Shown here piece after piece: positions 60,346 through 64,000 of a stretch of DNA of 64,000 nucleotides (within the stretch, counting starts at the first letter, position 1; each line of letters starts with the position of its first letter). The position numbers were made by a program, and so were the translations under genes. Under the pieces are notes generated by a model, which worked only from the letters and a program-made list of their open reading frames with translations, was not told the DNA's origin and made no database searches. The DNA lies in the NCBI GenBank assembly GCA_034440575.1, contig JAOTOL010001479.1:502501-566500 (forward strand), written 5' to 3'. The stretch comes from Imbricaverruca yamaguchii. Lineage: Eukaryota; Arthropoda; Thecostraca; Neoverrucidae.

Positions 60346-61399
60346 TCCATGTCGGATATCCGTCCATCCATGTGAGTATTCATCCATGTCATTAAAATAT
60401 GTGAAGTGACTAAATATTGGCCAAGTTCTTCATTTAATTCCATGGTGTTTGTTTAGCTAAGCCACACATAATTTGTGTAGTTACCTTTTCTAGTGTTTTA
60501 CTCATTTTACCCATAATCATAGTACAAGTTTTTGCTGTTTGTACGCACCGCATTGTGCTGGATTTGAAACACAAATGTTAGTTCCTGTATCACCACCATA
60601 ATAGATTACCTACCCTTCCAAGCTACATATTTTCACAAACACTGGCAACATTTCAGTATCACAAGCGCCCCCCACCTTCGCATTCATGACGCGAGTCGGT
60701 TGAAACCTGAGCATGAAACAATCCAACGTATGGTTTCCAGCGGATTTCGGGCTTGGCCGCTTCGAGACCCACATATGTGACGTCATTGCCACGATGACGT
60801 TTTTATATCGATGGCAACCCCTAAGTGAAAGTATAAAATTATACTGTAAATGCTTCTCCTGCTATGAAAATATTTGAGTTGTCGACGAAGTAATATCACC
60901 GTTGTTTGCAACCAAAAACCCATTACCTGAAACTTGTCCATTCTAGAAACCCGAGTGTCTAAGAAAAGCAAGATATACCCAAATTAAACAAACTACCCTC
61001 CCTAACTTAACCTGGGACATAGGATATAACAAATTCTCCCTGCACTAACCATTTGCGTCCAACCTTTTCCTCGCCAGTCTTCCCTCGTCAAAGGAGCAGA
61101 ACAAGCGCGTCCGATTGCGAGAGGAGAGCAGCGAGTGAGAGTTGTATTATTATATTCATGCGTGTTTGTTTGTACTTGTCCGTCTTTCATCGCATGCCTG
61201 TCTATAAGCCTGTCATAGACCGTGCCAGACTATGGCTGGCAGTGCTCGTCTGAATATCCATATACGTGTTTGACCACACGTCAGACTCGGAGGTAGATAT
61301 ACAAACACGGAGACAGACAGTTTCACCCCATTAACAGAAGCGACAGGACATGTGCCATGTACGGTCTGTGTGCAGTGCGCAGTGCGCCATGTGCAGACA
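60346..61399. other. Unique DNA, nothing recognised
   Basis: Possibly further decayed LINE sequence at the left edge. Otherwise featureless to me. Confidence 0.35.
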
Positions 61400-61800
61400 C
61401 TGCAACGAGAGGATGAGTGCAGGAGCCACAGACGGTGTGTCTCCTGTCTGTGTCCTGTGTTTCTGTTTGTGACAGACAGAAAGCGCGGACACCATGCTCT
61501 GTTTCACCACACGGGCCTTTTGGTGCATCTGCGAGGCATCGAAACTGACTGACATACACAGTCGTAGACAGTCGCACATACACACGCGGACACTTACCCA
61601 CACAGATCAACACCGACATAGGAATACAGAAACGGTGGCTGCATGCTCACATGCATCTGTCCGTGTGCATGTCCGAGTACGTGTACACAAAACGAGACGG
61701 GCACAGGCCTATGCAGCCACACAGAAAGGCGGACGCCGCCACGGCCTGTGACAGACAGACACACACAGACGCACAGGAAAGCCACATTCACAGACACCTC
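61400..61800. repeat. Cryptically simple CA/CAGA-rich region
   Basis: Scattered CACACA, ACAGACAG and TGTCTGTGTCCTGTG runs without a fixed unit. Short frames on both strands are Thr/His- or Val/Cys-rich as a result. Confidence 0.7.
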
Positions 61801-62632
61801 ATCGACGATGCTGAAGAAAGGTGGCTAATCATCTCATACAACCACTCACCACCAAGCCAGCAATACGGCGGAACGGCCACCCCCATCTCACACAGTCCCC
61901 ATATATTTGGTATATTTTAAAACAAACAGAAAAGGTACTTACAAACAAGCCAATGGCTCGAAATTAAGCTCGACCACTTGATATTTTAAACAACATAACC
62001 AAGTGCAATTTCGGCATCTCTCCTAATGTATAATTATGACTTTATTACTGCCTCGCAGACCCCTCCCCCCCCGTAACTGCTTCGGTAGTAGTAGTACGTG
62101 ACAGCGACTCACCATCTCAGTCCTTCTACAGCCCCGCTAGCAGGATGATGGGGTGGCAACACACACAGAGGCACACATAAACATGCCAATATGTGTGTGT
62201 CTAGACCTATACGAGTCTGTGTTTGTGTCTATCAGCGCACATAACGTTTCACATAATTTGCTGGCAATCTGCTCACCGACTGTTGGTGGTTCTGCACTTG
62301 AATGTCCATCTCTTGCAGCTTCCGCTTGGTGTCCTGATCGATATGGGCGGCCATCTTGTCCTTATCTCCAAGAGTCTGCAGTATGAGGACATGTCACATA
62401 AGTTCAGTGATAAATTATTCGTGAAATAGGGTGGAATATGCCACCTTCTGAACGCTCAACCGACATACTTCTCCAAGAAGTATAGGCATCCTGCTTCTTG
62501 GAACCTACACCATCAGCTCGAACTTGAGTCCGAGGCATCAGAAGAATTTTAAATGGCACTAATTCCATGGCAAATTTCGACATCCTGCCGTGCTCGTTTT
62601 GTCATCCCACACCTAACGAAAAAAACTTTATT
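61801..62632. other. Unique DNA, nothing recognised
   Basis: A C-run lies at 62061-62070. No gene or RNA was recognised. Confidence 0.4.
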
Positions 62633-63212
62633 TTAACCCTTTCCGGTCTTTCCGGTTAGATCCTCACACCCCGTCTCGGGGGGGGCGGATAGTAACCCCC
62701 CTCTAAAACCCAAACTAAGCGTCGCATGAAAACGAAAGAGGTGTCATCGGAAAGCGCTCGACGAATATGGTCCGGATCAACCCCCAAAACAATTTTCCCC
62801 CAAAATTGACCACTAGGGAGGCTAGATTTTCACTTTTCACGACTTGCATTATGTTTTTCTTTTCTAGCGGGTAGAGCAGACCGAGAAATGTTCTTGGAAG
62901 TCAACTTGCCCTAATAAAAAAATGCTTACTTTGGCCAGAATCTTCGATTTGAACTGCAATAGGCAAATATGCAAAATTTACATGTAGTTAAAAACGAAAA
63001 AAAAATCCTCGTACATTTTGTTACATCCCTGCAGATAAGCAAACACTGAGTTTCAATAAAATATCTGTATCCGTTAAACCGTGACGACTGGTTGAACTTT
63101 TTTGGAGGTGACCTCACTTGACCTCGACTAACTCATTGATCCTAGATGACCAGACTTCAAATTTTTGACACGGCATGCCAATCTGATGTGGGAAAGGGTT
63201 ACGAAATTTGCC
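62633..63212 (-). mobile_element. TTAA transposon family 1, truncated copy
   Basis: TTAA at 62633-62636 is followed by CCCTTTCCGGTCTTTCCGG, CCTCACACCCCGTCTCGGGG and, further in, CATCGGAAAGCGCTCGACGA and GGAGGTGACCTCACTTGACC: the reverse complement of the 24447 copy. The match runs to TGATGTGGGAAAGGGTTACG and AAATTTG near 63210 and then stops, so the other terminus is missing. The break coincides with the interleaved inverted repeat at 63197-63260. Confidence 0.8.
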
Positions 63213-63260
63213 AACCTCAACGATGTTGCCAAATTTCGTAACCAGGCAACATTGTTGAGG
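63197..63260. repeat. Interleaved inverted repeats (A B A' B')
   Basis: A = GGTTACGAAATTTG (63197-63210) is the exact reverse complement of CAAATTTCGTAACC (63230-63243). B = CCTCAACGATGTTGCC (63215-63230) is the reverse complement of GGCAACATTGTTGAGG (63245-63260) with one mismatch. Their order is A, B, A', B', so the two stems cross, unlike a simple nested hairpin. Confidence 0.92.
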
Positions 63261-63431
63261 ATAATGCATATTTGTTATTTCAGGTAACCATGAGAGCTGA
63301 AGTACATTCCAAGAGGATATAGGAGTGGAAGAGAACATGGAATGCCAGCAAGACTGGAAGAATGCAGGCTTGCTAGCATGCACAAGAGAGAAGACAAGAG
63401 ACGCTGAAGTGTGGATCAGCCTGCAGTCTGC

Positions 63432-63558
63432 GAGAACCTTGGGTTCTTTTAAGACGCATTCAACCGCTAAGTTATATAGAGTCTCTAACCTCTCGCGCCG
63501 ATTTGTCGCGGGTGGACTTGGTAAATGCCGGCGGTTGACCTCCACCCGCGACCAATAG
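63432..63558 (-). mobile_element. Headless SINE copy with 13-bp target duplication
   Basis: GCCTGCAGTCTGC occurs at 63419-63431 and 63559-63571. On the minus strand the insert reads GTCGCGGGTGGA ... TCCACCCGCGAC (a 12-bp inverted repeat), AAATCGGCGCGAGAGGTTAG, and a tail TTAAAAGAACCCAAG like that of the 478 SINE. No A or B box is visible, so the copy is 5'-truncated or of a different head type. Confidence 0.7.
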
Positions 63559-63571
63559 GCCTGCAGTCTGC

Positions 63572-64000
63572 ATACGACCTTTACACCATTGTGCATGTTC
63601 AATGTAATTGTCTGGTGCAGGTGAAATAATAAACAGTCATGTCTTCATGTGCACATTCTCCATTTAAAAAAAAAACTCTGACCAGTGGTGTTCATAAGAA
63701 TGTCGGGCCAGAAACAGAACTAGGTTAGCACCTATACAAAGCGCAGTCAGTCATTTCCACAAAATATTTTTGGGCACAAATCATGTTTTGCTATGGCATG
63801 GGAATCTTCAGGAAGTCAAGGATACAAAACATCCAAATAATGTATTGAATGGGGGTGGGGTGGGGTGCATCTAATAACTTCCTGACACATTTCATGAGTG
63901 ACATTTCCTGGCACATTAAATAATTATTGTATTTAAAAAAATACGGAAGTTTTATTCCGGAAACAAAAAAGAAGAACCAGAGAGGGTCGTCCCTCCCAGG
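63572..64000. other. AT-rich DNA, nothing recognised
   Basis: A poly-A run lies at 63665-63675. No feature is supported. Confidence 0.4.

Overview
This is 64 kb of eukaryotic, almost certainly animal, intergenic DNA. I find no gene that can be defended as a host protein-coding gene. The signs of an animal genome are CR1/L2-type and jockey-like LINE remnants, several tRNA-derived SINE families with target-site duplications, TTAA-flanked non-autonomous DNA transposons, and a very high load of minisatellites. There are no operons or closely packed reading frames. A marine invertebrate is my best guess, but the sequence alone does not fix the lineage.

Layout. At 0-15 kb, unique DNA carries tRNA-derived SINEs (478-621, 2461-2640, 14048-14180), a long CGG run (3334-3600), a 65-bp minisatellite (5385-6580) and a cluster of GC-rich tandem arrays (8.7-13.3 kb). 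That cluster ends beside two perfect adjoining hairpins (12655-12710). The only well-preserved reading frame is at 13449-13952 (minus). It is a fragment of a multi-copy, probably transposon-borne, invertebrate protein. At 15.7-17.6 kb a 20-bp repeat passes into a homogenised 60-bp repeat built from three diverged 20-mers. At 18-31 kb, GC-rich blocks alternate with 21-, 28-, 31- and 49-bp arrays, a TTAA transposon (24447-25272), a SINE, a 945-bp direct duplication (29029-30925) and a CTCTGT microsatellite. At 31.9-38 kb lie a SINE, a second TTAA transposon family (32261-33268), an 86-bp minimal TTAA element (34867-34952), a reverse SINE and a 22-bp array.

The dominant object is a 7.4-kb array of about 99 copies of a 75-bp unit (40183-47598). 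Its internal variants show that roughly 24-27 units were duplicated as a block. The last 16 kb holds a degraded jockey-like LINE (49905-50755), a 16-bp alternating purine-pyrimidine array, four SINE copies, and a nested complex in which a CR1/L2-type LINE (57650-57990 and 59735-60345, minus) appears split by later insertions. A truncated TTAA element follows, with an unusual interleaved inverted repeat at its broken end (63197-63260).

Tandem arrays make up about 28% of the window by my addition. Long reading frames inside the 60-bp and 75-bp arrays follow from unit lengths divisible by three and are not genes. The most promising signals are a short domain shared by SINEs with different heads and tails, the two-level organisation of the 75-bp array, and nuclear-receptor-type half-sites conserved in the TTAA transposons.
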